This document shows positions 33,696 through 43,971 of a stretch of DNA of 64,000 bases, piece after piece (within the stretch, counting starts at the first letter, position 1; every line of letters begins with the position of its first letter). Source of the stretch: a candidate division CSSED10-310 bacterium (GTDB taxonomy: Bacteria > CSSED10-310 > JAFGJC01); NCBI GenBank assembly GCA_016927905.1, contig JAFGLW010000030.1:218464-282463 (forward strand), in the 5' to 3' direction. The notes under the pieces were generated by a model that did no database searches, had not been told where the DNA came from, and was given only the letters and a program-made list of their open reading frames with translations. A program made the position numbers and the translations under genes.

Positions 33696-34799
33696 ATGAA
33701 AACATCCGGCAAACCGTTTGCAATTGTCCTTTTGGTTGGCGGAATCATCTGTGCATCGGGAATCGGGTTTTTCATCTGGCGGGATTCCCGGTCAGGAACC
33801 GGCCCGGAAAATCTCACACTGTTTCTCATTTCGGGTTTGGCGGCGGTTGTGTTTTCCGCTGCCGGCGCTCACATTCTCCTGGGATTCCGTAAAACGGACC
33901 GGAAGGACTTCAAACCGGATTACCGGCATGCCTTTCCGCCGCTTGGCCTGATCGGGATTGTGCTGCTGGCCGCCCTGATTGCCCGGGACCTGTCCGTTCC
34001 GGAGACGTTCGGTCAGTACGGCCGTTACCGGGGAGCCGCGATCGGGGAGGCGACGCAATTCGAGATCCGGCACCGGGAAATGACGGTGTGCCGGGATTGT
34101 CACGATGAAATTGTCCGGATGGTTCAGAAAGATCTGCATACATATCTGGAGTGTTTTGTTTGTCACGGGCCGGCGGGTGGTCATGCGGATGATCCGGAAT
34201 CGGTGGTTCCTCCGGTTCCCCGGAGCAACGACATATGTCTTTTATGTCACATGCTCCTGGCGGCCCGACCGGGTCATTTCCCCCAGATCGAGCTGGATGA
34301 ACATTTCAGGTCTGCAGGTGTCAAGGATCGGAACATCCGGTGCATCCAGTGTCATTCCCCGCACGAACCGCTGTTCATGGACCGGGACATTCGGGAGGCC
34401 CGGATGCACCCCATGATTCACCGGTGCCGGGACTGTCACATCGACATGACGGATGAAACCCGTCCGAAACCATCCGATCATCCGGTCATTTTCGAATGCA
34501 GTTACTGCCATGCCGGCACGGTCCGCGATTTCTACGGCCGCCCGCATGCTCAGGTGAAATGCACAACCTGCCATTTGTTCACCCGGATCAATGAATTTTC
34601 AGGCAGAATCATCCGCGACGCGGATCCCCGCTTCTGTCTTCTGTGTCACCGGGATGCCGATTACCGCGGCCCTGAATCACCCCCGGGTATCGACTGGCCG
34701 GAGCATCTTGCGGATGCGGGAGCGGACCCGAAGGAGATGAATTTGAAGTGTATCGATTGTCATTCGGATGCCCTGCACGGAGATCTAAGCGATGAGTGA
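33696..34799 (+). CDS. Membrane-anchored nonaheme cytochrome c
   Basis: A 367-aa protein. The N-terminus has about three hydrophobic segments (residues 8-28, 43-63 and 80-96). The rest carries nine CxxCH heme sites: CRDCH, CFVCH, CLLCH, CIQCH, CRDCH, CSYCH, CTTCH, CLLCH, CIDCH. It should pass electrons on the outer face of the membrane. It overlaps the ferredoxin gene by 8 bp (ATGAGTGA), so the two are coupled, and forms one respiratory module with the following NrfD-like gene. Confidence 0.85.
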   Translation: MKTSGKPFAIVLLVGGIICASGIGFFIWRDSRSGTGPENLTLFLISGLAAVVFSAAGAHILLGFRKTDRKDFKPDYRHAFPPLGLIGIVLLAALIARDLSVPETFGQYGRYRGAAIGEATQFEIRHREMTVCRDCHDEIVRMVQKDLHTYLECFVCHGPAGGHADDPESVVPPVPRSNDICLLCHMLLAARPGHFPQIELDEHFRSAGVKDRNIRCIQCHSPHEPLFMDRDIREARMHPMIHRCRDCHIDMTDETRPKPSDHPVIFECSYCHAGTVRDFYGRPHAQVKCTTCHLFTRINEFSGRIIRDADPRFCLLCHRDADYRGPESPPGIDWPEHLADAGADPKEMNLKCIDCHSDALHGDLSDE

Positions 34800-35547
34800 T
34801 CAACGGCTGCTATCCCGCCGGAACGTATTGAAAGGCCTGGCGGCAGCGCCCGGCATCATCTTATTGAGTACTTTGAAGACCGGTCCGGTCTCGGGGGCGG
34901 GCCCGGGCGATGCAGCAGGAAAAATCAAGGGACATCTGTGGGGATATGCGGTGGACACCCGGAAATGCATCGGATGTTACGCGTGTGTTCGAGCGTGTAG
35001 TGCGGAGAACGATGTTCCCGCTGGTTTTTTCCGGACCTGGGTCGAGCGGTACCGGGTGCAGGCGGACGGCACTGTGAGCGTGGATATCCCATCCGATCCG
35101 GACGAAGGATTCCAGCCGGTTGAAGGAGATGCGGTCAAGGCATTTTTTGTTCCCAAGATATGCAACCACTGCGCCAAGTCAGTCTGCAATCAGGTCTGTC
35201 CCGTGGGCGCTGCATACACCGCGCCTGACGGCGTCGTTTTAGTTGATGACGCGCATTGCATCGGGTGCGGGTATTGCGTTCAAGCCTGCCCGTACGGGAC
35301 ACGGTTCATCCACCCGGTCACCCATCATGCCAGCAAGTGCACGCTGTGTTACCACCGGATCACCAGGGGTTTGCAGCCAGCCTGTGTCATGGCCTGCCCG
35401 ACCGGCGCTCGGATGTTCGGGGACCTGAACGATCCCGACGACAGGCTTTCGATCATTCTGCAGCAGCGGCGGTACCGGGTTTTAAGGCCGGAGATGGGGA
35501 CGCATCCCCGATGTTACTATCTGGGATTGGATGCGGAGGTCATTTAG
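34792..35547 (+). CDS. Tat-exported four-cluster ferredoxin (NrfC/PsrB-like)
   Basis: A 251-aa iron-sulfur protein. A twin-arginine signal (SRRNVLKG) is followed by cysteine groups for four 4Fe-4S clusters: CIGCYACVRAC, CNHCAKSVCNQVC, CIGCGYCVQAC, and CTLC...CVMAC. This is the electron-transfer subunit between a NrfD-type membrane quinone protein and a periplasmic partner, here the multiheme cytochrome. Confidence 0.9.
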   Translation: MSDQRLLSRRNVLKGLAAAPGIILLSTLKTGPVSGAGPGDAAGKIKGHLWGYAVDTRKCIGCYACVRACSAENDVPAGFFRTWVERYRVQADGTVSVDIPSDPDEGFQPVEGDAVKAFFVPKICNHCAKSVCNQVCPVGAAYTAPDGVVLVDDAHCIGCGYCVQACPYGTRFIHPVTHHASKCTLCYHRITRGLQPACVMACPTGARMFGDLNDPDDRLSIILQQRRYRVLRPEMGTHPRCYYLGLDAEVI

Positions 35548-36713
35548 TGAACTTCGTACTTCCCAACGAAGTGAACGTGACCTGGACGGTCATGATCGTT
35601 CTGTACCCGTATATAACCGGACTGGTGGCCGGTGCGTTCATCATGTCGTCGCTGTATCATGTGTTCGGGCGGCTTGAATTGAAATCCATCTCGCGGTTCT
35701 CGCTTGTTTCCGCGTTCGTATTTCTCCTGTTTGCGCCCCTGCCTCTGCTGATCCACCTGGGGGAGCCGCTCCGGTCGTTCAACATCATGATCACGCCGAA
35801 TTTCAATTCGGCCATGGCCGGATTCGGGTTCATCTATTCGGCCTACCTGCTGCTGGTGATCCTGGAGATCTGGTTCTCGCTTCGCGGTGAATTCATACGG
35901 TGTGCCAGAGGCATCGGCTGGAAAGCCGGGTTATGCAGGATCGTCGTTATGTTCAATCTCGAGGAAACGGACGCCGAGCGCCGGGCGGACGGTAAAATAA
36001 CCCGATTTCTTGCCGGGATGGGCATTCCGCTGGCCTGCCTGCTGCACGGATATGTGGGATTTCTGTTCGGCTCGCTGAAAGCGAATCCCTGGTGGTCCAC
36101 CCCGCTGATGTTCGTGATTTTCATCTTTTCGGCAATTGTTTCCGGGATCGCGGTCCTGATCTTTCTTTACCTGATCGTCGCCTGGATCAACCGCTGGGAG
36201 ATCGATCGGGCGTGCGTGAATTCAATGGCGCGGTATCTGTGGGGATTCATGATGGTGGCGGTATCGCTGGAGTTGCTGGAAATTCTGTCCATCGCCTACA
36301 AGCAGACGGAGGAATGGGAGATTCTGGCCCGGCTTATCGAAACGAAGCTGTTCCTATCGTATATTGTCCTGCAGTTTTTGATTTTCTCCCTGATCCCTTT
36401 TTTGTTTCTGGGCATTGCCGTTCTATTCCGGTTGAAAACCCGGATCGCCGATGGTCTGATCTGGCTGGCGTCGAGCATGCTTTTGATCCAGGTGCTGCTG
36501 ATGCGGTGGAATGTGGTGATCGGCGGGCAGCTTTTGTCGAAATCGATGCGCGGGTTCACGTCGTATTTCCCCGGGCTGCTGGAGCGGGAGGGTCTGGTGG
36601 TGGCCGTGGTCATCTTCACCCTTCCATTCGGGATCCTGTATCTGTTCAATCGAATCATCCCGCTGTTTCCGAGTCATCCGAAACTTTCCGAAGGCGATTC
36701 ATCCAATTCTTGA
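35547..36713 (+). CDS. NrfD/PsrC-type membrane quinone-interacting subunit
   Basis: A 388-aa polytopic membrane protein with about nine or ten hydrophobic helices. PYITGLVAGAFIMSSLYHVF, PLLIHLGEPLRSFNI, GFIYSAYLLLVILE, and HGYVGFLFGSLKANPWW are typical of NrfD/PsrC. The GTG at 35547 shares a base with the ferredoxin stop codon (TAGTG) and has GGAGG upstream. It likely exchanges electrons between menaquinone and the ferredoxin/cytochrome. No catalytic molybdenum or nitrite-reductase subunit is next to it. Confidence 0.85.
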   Translation: MNFVLPNEVNVTWTVMIVLYPYITGLVAGAFIMSSLYHVFGRLELKSISRFSLVSAFVFLLFAPLPLLIHLGEPLRSFNIMITPNFNSAMAGFGFIYSAYLLLVILEIWFSLRGEFIRCARGIGWKAGLCRIVVMFNLEETDAERRADGKITRFLAGMGIPLACLLHGYVGFLFGSLKANPWWSTPLMFVIFIFSAIVSGIAVLIFLYLIVAWINRWEIDRACVNSMARYLWGFMMVAVSLELLEILSIAYKQTEEWEILARLIETKLFLSYIVLQFLIFSLIPFLFLGIAVLFRLKTRIADGLIWLASSMLLIQVLLMRWNVVIGGQLLSKSMRGFTSYFPGLLEREGLVVAVVIFTLPFGILYLFNRIIPLFPSHPKLSEGDSSNS

Positions 36714-36773
36714 TCGGCGCGCCGATAACGGCTAACATTGCACCAAATCAAAGCGGGGGATAACCGGATTTTC

Positions 36774-38327
36774 ATGGATCGAATATCACTGCGCGGCGGA
36801 TCATACCTGTTCCTCGCATATCTCGGGATCCTGGTTGTTTTTTACCTGCCCACCATTCATCTGCCGATTATTTCGGACGATCTGTTTTATATCAATGTCT
36901 TTGAAGCCTCCCGGCCTGGCAATCCGGTGGATGTAATGAATCCCTGCAGATGGGGGACCTGGATCCGCCCGGTGCACTGGGGCTGCCTGTGGTTGCAGTG
37001 GCGGCTGTTTGGGGACGAATACTGGGCATACCGGCTCACAGGCCTGATTTTTCATGCCCTGAACGGCCTGCTGATATTCAAAATTCTGACCGGAAACACT
37101 GAGATTCATCCCCGAACCTGCCATGGTGCGACGCTGCTTTTCCTGGTGTATCCCGGATCGGTTCATACCCTGGTATGGCTTTCCGCGCAATGTGAAATCA
37201 TTTGGTTCACCTTCGCTTTGGTTTCCTTCGTGCTTTATGGTAAATGGCGGGATAAAGGCGGCGGTTGGCGATGGGTGGCGGGCATGAGTCTGTTCTATGC
37301 CCTGGCTCTGTGCGCCAAAGAAACGGCTTTAATATACCCGGTTATTCTTTCTGTTCTGGAATTAAACCGGATTCATCAGATCCGGCGGCCGCCGGATTCG
37401 GGAAGGGTGGTGCGGACAGCCGGTATTCCGATCGTCTGGGCATGGGGACTGACGGGACTGTATCTGGGGGTGCGGTACTGTGTGCTGGATGGATGGGGAG
37501 CATACGGATCCATAACGTTTCCGCCGTTTCCCGTCAATAGCGGAGAGATGGCGGCATTTTTTAAGGCTGTGTTCCTGGTCATGCCGGCCCAGTACGTATT
37601 CCCGCTCCGGTACCATCTGAACGGCGGGATCGCTATCCCCATCATCGTTTCGGCGATATCCGCCTTGTGTGTTCTGGCGTTTTCCGGTCGTATTCTGGCT
37701 CGATCCGGCCGCAGAACGGCTGTCTTAGCGTTTGTTTTCATGGTGCTGATGATCTATCCGGGGTTGAGTTTCACATGGCGGTCCGGGAATTTCACATTAC
37801 CGGCGCGCTACATGTATGCCGGATCTGCGGCTCTTTGTCTGGGAGTCGCCGCTCTAGCGCTTTCGCGGGACAGATTCAGATATGCAGGCTTTGCCGTGGT
37901 GGCCGCCTGGCTGCCGCTGTTTGTCATAAACCAATATTCCTTTGTTCAGGCAGGCCGGATTACGGAGCGGGTCTGCATGGATCTCACCCGGTTCTGCGTT
38001 GATCTGTCATCGGGTGTCCAGATCATTGTGGCGGGCATTCCTTCAGAAACCGGATTGATGCCGGTCGAAGTGCACCATCCGGTCATGAACGTATTCAATC
38101 TGGAAATGCACCGCCGATGCGGACTGCTCCCGCCACTGGATTGGGATCGGGACACGGGATACCCGGGGATGAAATCGTATCTCGAGCGGCTGCCGGGTGT
38201 CGTATCGACTGTGCAGGAAGGCAGAGTAGCAACTGCGGTTGAATCGCCGCTCCGTCCGATGCAGATCCTGCTGCAATGCGACCCGCAAACCGGGGCGTTG
38301 ACCCTTAGGGGAGAATCGGCGGAATGA
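36774..38327 (+). CDS. GT-C-like multispanning membrane protein
   Basis: A 517-aa protein with about ten membrane helices. The first periplasmic loop has PIISDDLFYIN, the paired acidic residues typical of GT-C glycosyltransferases using lipid-linked sugars. AKETALIYPVILSVLELNR is typical of O-mannosyl/TMTC-like families. The C-terminal ~120 residues are soluble. The ATG at 36774 is preferred although its RBS is distant; a TTG at 36738 is the alternative. The substrate is unknown. Confidence 0.7.
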   Translation: MDRISLRGGSYLFLAYLGILVVFYLPTIHLPIISDDLFYINVFEASRPGNPVDVMNPCRWGTWIRPVHWGCLWLQWRLFGDEYWAYRLTGLIFHALNGLLIFKILTGNTEIHPRTCHGATLLFLVYPGSVHTLVWLSAQCEIIWFTFALVSFVLYGKWRDKGGGWRWVAGMSLFYALALCAKETALIYPVILSVLELNRIHQIRRPPDSGRVVRTAGIPIVWAWGLTGLYLGVRYCVLDGWGAYGSITFPPFPVNSGEMAAFFKAVFLVMPAQYVFPLRYHLNGGIAIPIIVSAISALCVLAFSGRILARSGRRTAVLAFVFMVLMIYPGLSFTWRSGNFTLPARYMYAGSAALCLGVAALALSRDRFRYAGFAVVAAWLPLFVINQYSFVQAGRITERVCMDLTRFCVDLSSGVQIIVAGIPSETGLMPVEVHHPVMNVFNLEMHRRCGLLPPLDWDRDTGYPGMKSYLERLPGVVSTVQEGRVATAVESPLRPMQILLQCDPQTGALTLRGESAE

Positions 38328-38354
38328 CCCGGGTGATGGTGGATCGAATTTGAG

Positions 38355-39032
38355 TCAGGATTTTTTAAGGGACCGGTAATAGCTGTTCAGTGTATAGACT
38401 GCTGCCAGGGGATTGTGGCCCAGGAGCCGGTCCTTGGCGGCCAGGACGGTGCAGGGGGCCCGGGAGTGTTTGAAGAAGAGGGAATCGTGCCCCACGCACA
38501 AACCCATCACGACGTTCAGATCGGTTTTTTCTGAATTCAGAACCAGGGCCTGCATGACGGGATTGCACATGGTTTCCGGCATTCCGACATTGATCTTCTC
38601 CTCATTGCGGACACCGATCGTCTCCTTCGGCAGACCGCCGGCCTTGCACGACACTGAAACGACCTCGAATCCGTGATCGGCAAACAGGGATCCGACCGCT
38701 TCGGCTTCATTCCGCAGTCCTACGCAGAATACCAGGCCGAGACGGTTGAATTTCATCCTCCGGGCGAATTCAATTATTTCCAGGATCCTTGGTTTGACCG
38801 GTTTTACGCGATCGTATCCGAGTTCCCGCCCGCCGTATCCTTCTCCTTCCTGGACGGACGCCACCCGGGCGAATTCTTGTATTTCCGGTTGGCCGTAAAT
38901 TTGAAGGCACCGGTCGATCAGATCCCGATTCCGGGTCGGGCACCAGTCCGGTGACAACCCCCCTTCTTTCTGACAGAGTCTCCGGGCCGGTTCGACCGGG
39001 CAATGCGCGCAGTCTGGCAGCTTGTTTTTCAT
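38355..39032 (-). CDS. DUF1847 cysteine-rich protein
   Basis: A 225-aa protein with an N-terminal cysteine cluster (CAHCPVEPARRLC ... WCPTRNRD), a Rossmann-like stretch (LGLVFCVGLRNEAEAVGSLF, FEVVSVSCKAGG), and the family ending GLCVGHDSLFFKHSRAPCTV, LAAVYTLNSYYRSL. It occurs mostly in anaerobes; a metal-binding role is presumed, the reaction is unknown. The ATG at 39032 follows GGGGGAG. Confidence 0.85.
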   Translation of the reverse strand: MKNKLPDCAHCPVEPARRLCQKEGGLSPDWCPTRNRDLIDRCLQIYGQPEIQEFARVASVQEGEGYGGRELGYDRVKPVKPRILEIIEFARRMKFNRLGLVFCVGLRNEAEAVGSLFADHGFEVVSVSCKAGGLPKETIGVRNEEKINVGMPETMCNPVMQALVLNSEKTDLNVVMGLCVGHDSLFFKHSRAPCTVLAAKDRLLGHNPLAAVYTLNSYYRSLKKS

Positions 39033-39256
39033 GAAATTCTCCCCCAGTCCATTGATATATCTTTCAGGCCACTGAATCAAACGAAACGACAGCGATATTC
39101 GCAGCGGGCAACTTTTCAACCCGCTGCAAAATTTTTTCTCCGGTTCGAAATCAAGGCACAAAACTCATGTTTCGCAGTATCCTTATCGATGTGAAAACCT
39201 TGTTGCATTTCATGTCAGGGATCATACAATGATGTTATTCGAAAGGGAGAATTTCT

Positions 39257-42055
39257 ATGAAAAACAGCCGATCGGGGTTTTTCGTAAAGTGGGATATCAT
39301 CCGGACAGGAATCATTGCAATATCAGGTATCGGGATCATTTCCTGTTTTTGTTTTATCGGCTTCAAAAGAGCGGATGCCCGACCGGGTTCCGGTAATCAA
39401 TTCCGTTCGCAGGCATCGATTTCAGATGCATATGCGATCCAGCTTGATCCGTTGTTTGCGTCGGAGCCATATTTCAATTCCCGGGATATATTGATCGGCT
39501 GGGATGGAGATCCGATCGAAGCGGGATACCGGATTAAATTAGGTCTGGACCCGCAGATGAACGATCTTCTGGCTGTTCTTAATGTGAACGGTGCGGGACC
39601 CTGTCCGTTGCCCGAGGAGATTCTGACCGGTTCAGGCCGGTTTTTCTACCAGATCGAGCAGACCGATGACGCGGGCTATGCACTTGGAATCAGCGAAACG
39701 CAGTGGTTTGCGTACGATCCCCGTTTCGTCGGATTCAGGTCGCTGGTCACCGGAGATCATCCGCTGGGCAAGACAGAGGCATCCATCCTGGTGCGGGATC
39801 GATCCGGCACGGCCCACATGGTCATATCGCGGCAGAATGGAACAACGAGGACAAGCAGTGTTCACTGGCTTTCATTAAAACCGGGCAGTTCGACCTGGGT
39901 GGATAACGGTACGGTCAATCTTCCGGAACATACATTTGCCAAATCCGCATCGATCGGTTTCGATCACGAATCTGGAATCCTGCATGCTGGTTATCTGGCC
40001 GCGGATTCAATGAGTGTACCGCAGCCGGTCGTTGTCTGCCGGTGTGATCTCAATTCAACAACTCCTGTTTTTGAAGATTACATGCTGTTTGATGAATTAC
40101 CCGCTTATGGCAGACCGTGCCTGGATGTCGACGATTCGGGTGTTGTGCATGTGTGCTGGATCGGTCCCTCGCTGCCTGCCGGTATTCATTCACCGGCAAT
40201 ATATTACACAAACAATTCCGGCGGTGTCTGGTGCGACATTGTGAACCTGTCTGAAAACCAGAAGAACGGGGCCGGTGTCGGCGCTAACCTGATCTGCCTT
40301 GAAAACACGGTTCATGTCGTCTGGGAAGGCGGGGCATGGCGTTATTCGCCGGATCACGGGCAGACCTGGATTCCGCCATTATCCGGCAATCCCGATTTTA
40401 TCGCGTTCTCCGGAGCCGATTCCGATCATCGGTTCCGGATGGGTACGGCCACTCGGATTCCCGGACGGAACGAAATGGCGGCGGTGTTGATCGGAGAACG
40501 CCGGGAGGGTCTGGATTCTGATCTATGGACCCGGAACCAGAACCTGGATGAAATCTGGGTTGTGAGGTTCCGCGAAGGTTCCGGTTGGAGTGTTCCCGGG
40601 CGTGTCATATCACTTGATGATGAAATTGCGGAAACGCCGGATATCCTGTTCGACCGCAACGTGTATTTCATCGAACGGCCGGATATTTCGGCCGACGGGA
40701 CCGGCAGATTGATTCTCGCTTGGGATGAAACAACGGGTTATGGTCCGGATCAGAATACATACCGGCGGGAGGCTTATGTATGCTGGACGGATGACAACGG
40801 TCGGTTCACCGAACCGCGACCCCTGCCGTCGATAGGGGATTTGTGCGGCATGAAACCGATTCTCGGGCAGGCCCGGTTCGAGCCAGGTTTTGACGTGACC
40901 TGGTTCATCGGTGAAATACCCTCCTCGGATCTCCGGCCGATCAGAACCGAGATGCCATCATTTACGATGGGAATGATGCACGCCACACAGAATACACTGG
41001 AATCTATTGAATCAGACGGTCGGAATCCGTTTCGCACCTTTTTTGTGGATTCGGCTGCTGGAACGGAATCCATTCCGCGGGAGGATCCCCCGGGTGTTTT
41101 TCTGCCGAAATTGCATGCCTCCGCGTTTGCGCCGACCTGGACCGCGGTTCCCACCATAACCCCGCGACCGACTGCAACACCGACTCCCAATGGTGCCGAG
41201 ATGGTCTGGTTATATCCCGTCGCGGACACTTATATCAGTGAACCCGAGCCGGAGATGAATTACGGCGGAGAATCGTTGATTAACGTCGTGGATACCGGTG
41301 CGGGCAGCCGGAAATGGGCGCTGATTCGTTTTGATCTGGATCCGATCCCGCAGGAAGCATACATTTTGAATGCGCAGTTGTATCTGTACAATCAGGGATA
41401 TTCGGGGTACGAGATCCTGCAGATCTGGACAGCCGGCGGGGAGTGGGATGAAACGATTGTGACCTGGAACAACGTGCCGGCCGGAGCGGCGTATATTATT
41501 GAAACCGATACGGATTCACAGCCCATTGATGTCACGGGGATTGTCCAGGCCTGGGTCCTCGAAAGTGTGGAAAACAACGGTCTTGAAATTCGTCTTTCAC
41601 CAGGCTCGGCACCCGGCGGCTATTGGTTTTTCAGCCGGGAATCGATTTTCGATGCAGAACTCAGGATCAACTATGTGAATACCGGACTGCCAACTTCAAC
41701 TCCGACAAACGGACTGGAAATCAAGCTTGAAATTTCGTCGCACATCTTTCACCCGGGGGATCTGTTCGAGCTGGATGTGACGGCTTCGAATCATTACTCC
41801 ACTTTGCGTCGAGCATACACTTATATCATTCTCGATCTGATGGGATATTACTGGTTCTGGCCGGAATGGACGGTAAATCCGGACCATGAAACGTGGGATA
41901 TCATGGGTAATTCGACGCGCCGGGAGATTCTGCTGCAGTTCGAATGGCCGGCAGATTCCGGTGCATTCGACATGGCCCGTTTCTGGGCGATTCTGCAGGA
42001 TTCCAATTCGATGGAGTATGCCTGGGATGCTGCGTTTTTCTCCTGGAGGGAATGA
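39257..42055 (+). CDS. Secreted BNR-like/DNRLRE protein with shared C-terminal domain
   Basis: A 932-aa protein with an N-terminal membrane/signal segment (about residues 16-35). Residues ~130-560 hold repeated motifs of sialidase-like propellers (SGVVHVCWIG, NTVHVVWEGG, RYSPDHGQTWIPP, GRLILAWDETTG). A Thr/Pro linker (about 630-650) precedes a DNRLRE domain (VADTYISEPEPEMNYGGE ... KWALIRFDLDPIP). The last ~95 residues (YIILDLMGYYWFWPEW, LQFEWPADSG, WAILQDSN) are the domain shared with the proteins at 28990 and 46869. No catalytic residues can be assigned; it may be adhesive. Confidence 0.75.
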   Translation: MKNSRSGFFVKWDIIRTGIIAISGIGIISCFCFIGFKRADARPGSGNQFRSQASISDAYAIQLDPLFASEPYFNSRDILIGWDGDPIEAGYRIKLGLDPQMNDLLAVLNVNGAGPCPLPEEILTGSGRFFYQIEQTDDAGYALGISETQWFAYDPRFVGFRSLVTGDHPLGKTEASILVRDRSGTAHMVISRQNGTTRTSSVHWLSLKPGSSTWVDNGTVNLPEHTFAKSASIGFDHESGILHAGYLAADSMSVPQPVVVCRCDLNSTTPVFEDYMLFDELPAYGRPCLDVDDSGVVHVCWIGPSLPAGIHSPAIYYTNNSGGVWCDIVNLSENQKNGAGVGANLICLENTVHVVWEGGAWRYSPDHGQTWIPPLSGNPDFIAFSGADSDHRFRMGTATRIPGRNEMAAVLIGERREGLDSDLWTRNQNLDEIWVVRFREGSGWSVPGRVISLDDEIAETPDILFDRNVYFIERPDISADGTGRLILAWDETTGYGPDQNTYRREAYVCWTDDNGRFTEPRPLPSIGDLCGMKPILGQARFEPGFDVTWFIGEIPSSDLRPIRTEMPSFTMGMMHATQNTLESIESDGRNPFRTFFVDSAAGTESIPREDPPGVFLPKLHASAFAPTWTAVPTITPRPTATPTPNGAEMVWLYPVADTYISEPEPEMNYGGESLINVVDTGAGSRKWALIRFDLDPIPQEAYILNAQLYLYNQGYSGYEILQIWTAGGEWDETIVTWNNVPAGAAYIIETDTDSQPIDVTGIVQAWVLESVENNGLEIRLSPGSAPGGYWFFSRESIFDAELRINYVNTGLPTSTPTNGLEIKLEISSHIFHPGDLFELDVTASNHYSTLRRAYTYIILDLMGYYWFWPEWTVNPDHETWDIMGNSTRREILLQFEWPADSGAFDMARFWAILQDSNSMEYAWDAAFFSWRE

Positions 42056-42159
42056 GCAGGGTCCGATTCCGAGTGTGTGTGAAGATTTCAAAAAACCGGG
42101 ATTATTGTATACCGGGAACAACGGCCGGTAGAAAACAAGATATCGTGCTGGATTCCGAA

Positions 42160-43446
42160 TCAGCCCGGATCGAGTTCCGTTTCATGGCTGCTGATAATGG
42201 TATTGATTGCGGATGCCCGATTGACCCAGATATCCCATTCCATCCGGATCCGTTTGATCAGATGTGACCATTCACTGTTTTCCCGTGAATCCGGTATCGG
42301 TGCTTTCCGTATAATCTCCCGATACATCTCCAGTGATTCCGATACCGATCGATCCAGGGAGAACCGGTGTGCAGTTTCCAGAGCTGCTGCCCGGAGATTG
42401 TCCATTTGATCGGGCGGTATATCGTGCAACCATTGCATGGCCTGCGCGAATGTTTCGGGTCGCTCCGACCGCACCAGCCTGCCGTTCAGCGAATCCTCGA
42501 CGACTTCCCGTGCCCCCGGCGCATCCAGAGCCGCCACCGGGACGCGTGATGCCATCGCTTCCACCAGAACCATTCCCTGGGTTTCGGTTTTGGAGGAGAA
42601 GGCAAAAATATTCATGGCATGATAGGCATCCACCAGATCCTGATTGGTCAGAGAACCGGTCATGCGCAGGTTTGAAGCCAGACCGTGGTTGCGGAACGCA
42701 TCGGAAATTGTGTTCCGGTCATTTCCCGTTCCGATGACCAGGAAGACGGAGTCGGGATTGTTGCGGATGAATTCCATGACCGACCGGCATAAAAACGACA
42801 GATTTTTTTCTTCAGCCAGCCTGCCCACATGACCGATTACGAATGCAGACGGCGGGATTTTTTCCCGGATTCTGATCCTGGCGGGATCGGCGTCTTTGAA
42901 CCGGGTCAGGTCCACTCCGGTTGGAATGACGGTGATCGGGGTCCGTACGCCACGCTCCTGCAGCAGGGTTCGGATGCTTTCACTGGGTGCGATCACCTGG
43001 TCCGCCAGGTTGCAGTACCCCCTGGAGAGTTCCTTAACCAGCGGTTTCATCAGGTCGGCGTCCACCGGCACGTAATGGGTGTAAAATTCGTATTGCGTAT
43101 GGTAGGTGTAAACCAGGGGAATGTTCAGAATTTCGGACAGGCGCAATGCCGAAACACCCAGCAGGAACGGATGATGGGAATGCAGGATATCTGGTTGAAT
43201 TGTCTTGAGTTCCCGGACGAGATTTCCCGGCAGGTTCAGGCTGACCGAAAAATCGCCGCCGTTGAATTTTTGGATGGCCGGAACACGCCGGATGCCCGGT
43301 TCGTTTTCCGAAGCCCCGGCGAATTCCGGTGCGATGATCATGACTCGGTGCCCGGCTTTTCGGAAGGCATCGGCGAACAGCTTTATGGAATTGGGCACTC
43401 CGCCCACAAACGGCAGATAGGTATTGGTGACCATGACAATCTTCAC
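42160..43446 (-). CDS. GT4-family glycosyltransferase
   Basis: A 428-aa GT-B enzyme. The N-terminal acceptor domain starts VKIVMVTNTYLPFVGGVPNS; the C-terminal domain has FVIGHVGRLAEEKN and the E-x7-E motif in TETQGMVLVEAMASRVPV. It is similar to 1,2-diacylglycerol glucosyltransferases and other lipid or polysaccharide GT4 enzymes (HPFLLGVSAL, YTYHTQYEFYTHYV). The GTG at 43446 gives the standard N-terminus and follows GGAGA. Confidence 0.85.
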   Translation of the reverse strand: MKIVMVTNTYLPFVGGVPNSIKLFADAFRKAGHRVMIIAPEFAGASENEPGIRRVPAIQKFNGGDFSVSLNLPGNLVRELKTIQPDILHSHHPFLLGVSALRLSEILNIPLVYTYHTQYEFYTHYVPVDADLMKPLVKELSRGYCNLADQVIAPSESIRTLLQERGVRTPITVIPTGVDLTRFKDADPARIRIREKIPPSAFVIGHVGRLAEEKNLSFLCRSVMEFIRNNPDSVFLVIGTGNDRNTISDAFRNHGLASNLRMTGSLTNQDLVDAYHAMNIFAFSSKTETQGMVLVEAMASRVPVAALDAPGAREVVEDSLNGRLVRSERPETFAQAMQWLHDIPPDQMDNLRAAALETAHRFSLDRSVSESLEMYREIIRKAPIPDSRENSEWSHLIKRIRMEWDIWVNRASAINTIISSHETELDPG

Positions 43447-43646
43447 AACCGTTTTTCTCCGAACGCGCCGACCGCACGGTGCATGTCTACACAACACTGT
43501 ATTTGCGGTTCAATATTCATACCGGTTGCATTATCGATCGGTTCCATGAATTTTCTGAGGACTGGGGATGATTCGAGGACGCGGTTCCTGTAAAATATCG
43601 GCGGAACGACTGGGATGCGGGCAGTTTAAACTGCAGGGGATATAAG

Positions 43647-43919
43647 ATGCTTCAGAAGTTCTTTCAATGGCTCCAGGCAATTGCATTGGAATCATATCAC
43701 CGCGCCCATCGGATTGTGGTAGTGATATCAGGAGGTTTCGTGCTTCTGGTGGGCATCGCAATGATTTTTCTCCCCGGTCCGGCTTTTATCATGATACCGC
43801 TGGGACTGGTCATCCTGGCCACGGAATTTGTTTGGGCCAGACGCCTTCTGAATCGGTTGAAAAAGGAAATCAGGGGAATAACCGGTAATTTCGGGTCCGG
43901 GAACAATCCCGGGCAATGA
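43647..43919 (+). CDS. PGPGW-like small membrane protein
   Basis: A 90-aa protein with two hydrophobic helices around FLPGPAFIMIPLGLVILATE, the PGPGW/TIGR02611-like pattern, then a basic tail (RLLNRLKKEIRG). Function unknown. It stands alone between the glycosyltransferase and OmpA-like genes. Confidence 0.75.
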   Translation: MLQKFFQWLQAIALESYHRAHRIVVVISGGFVLLVGIAMIFLPGPAFIMIPLGLVILATEFVWARRLLNRLKKEIRGITGNFGSGNNPGQ

Positions 43920-43971
43920 AGTTGGTCCGAAGATTGTTTATCCTTTATCTTCCGGATCACGGCATGTGTCT

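Noticed and set aside
42829..43593. Plus-strand frame of 254 codons over the GT4 gene
   Set aside because: Shadow of the glycosyltransferase, composition typical of antisense frames.
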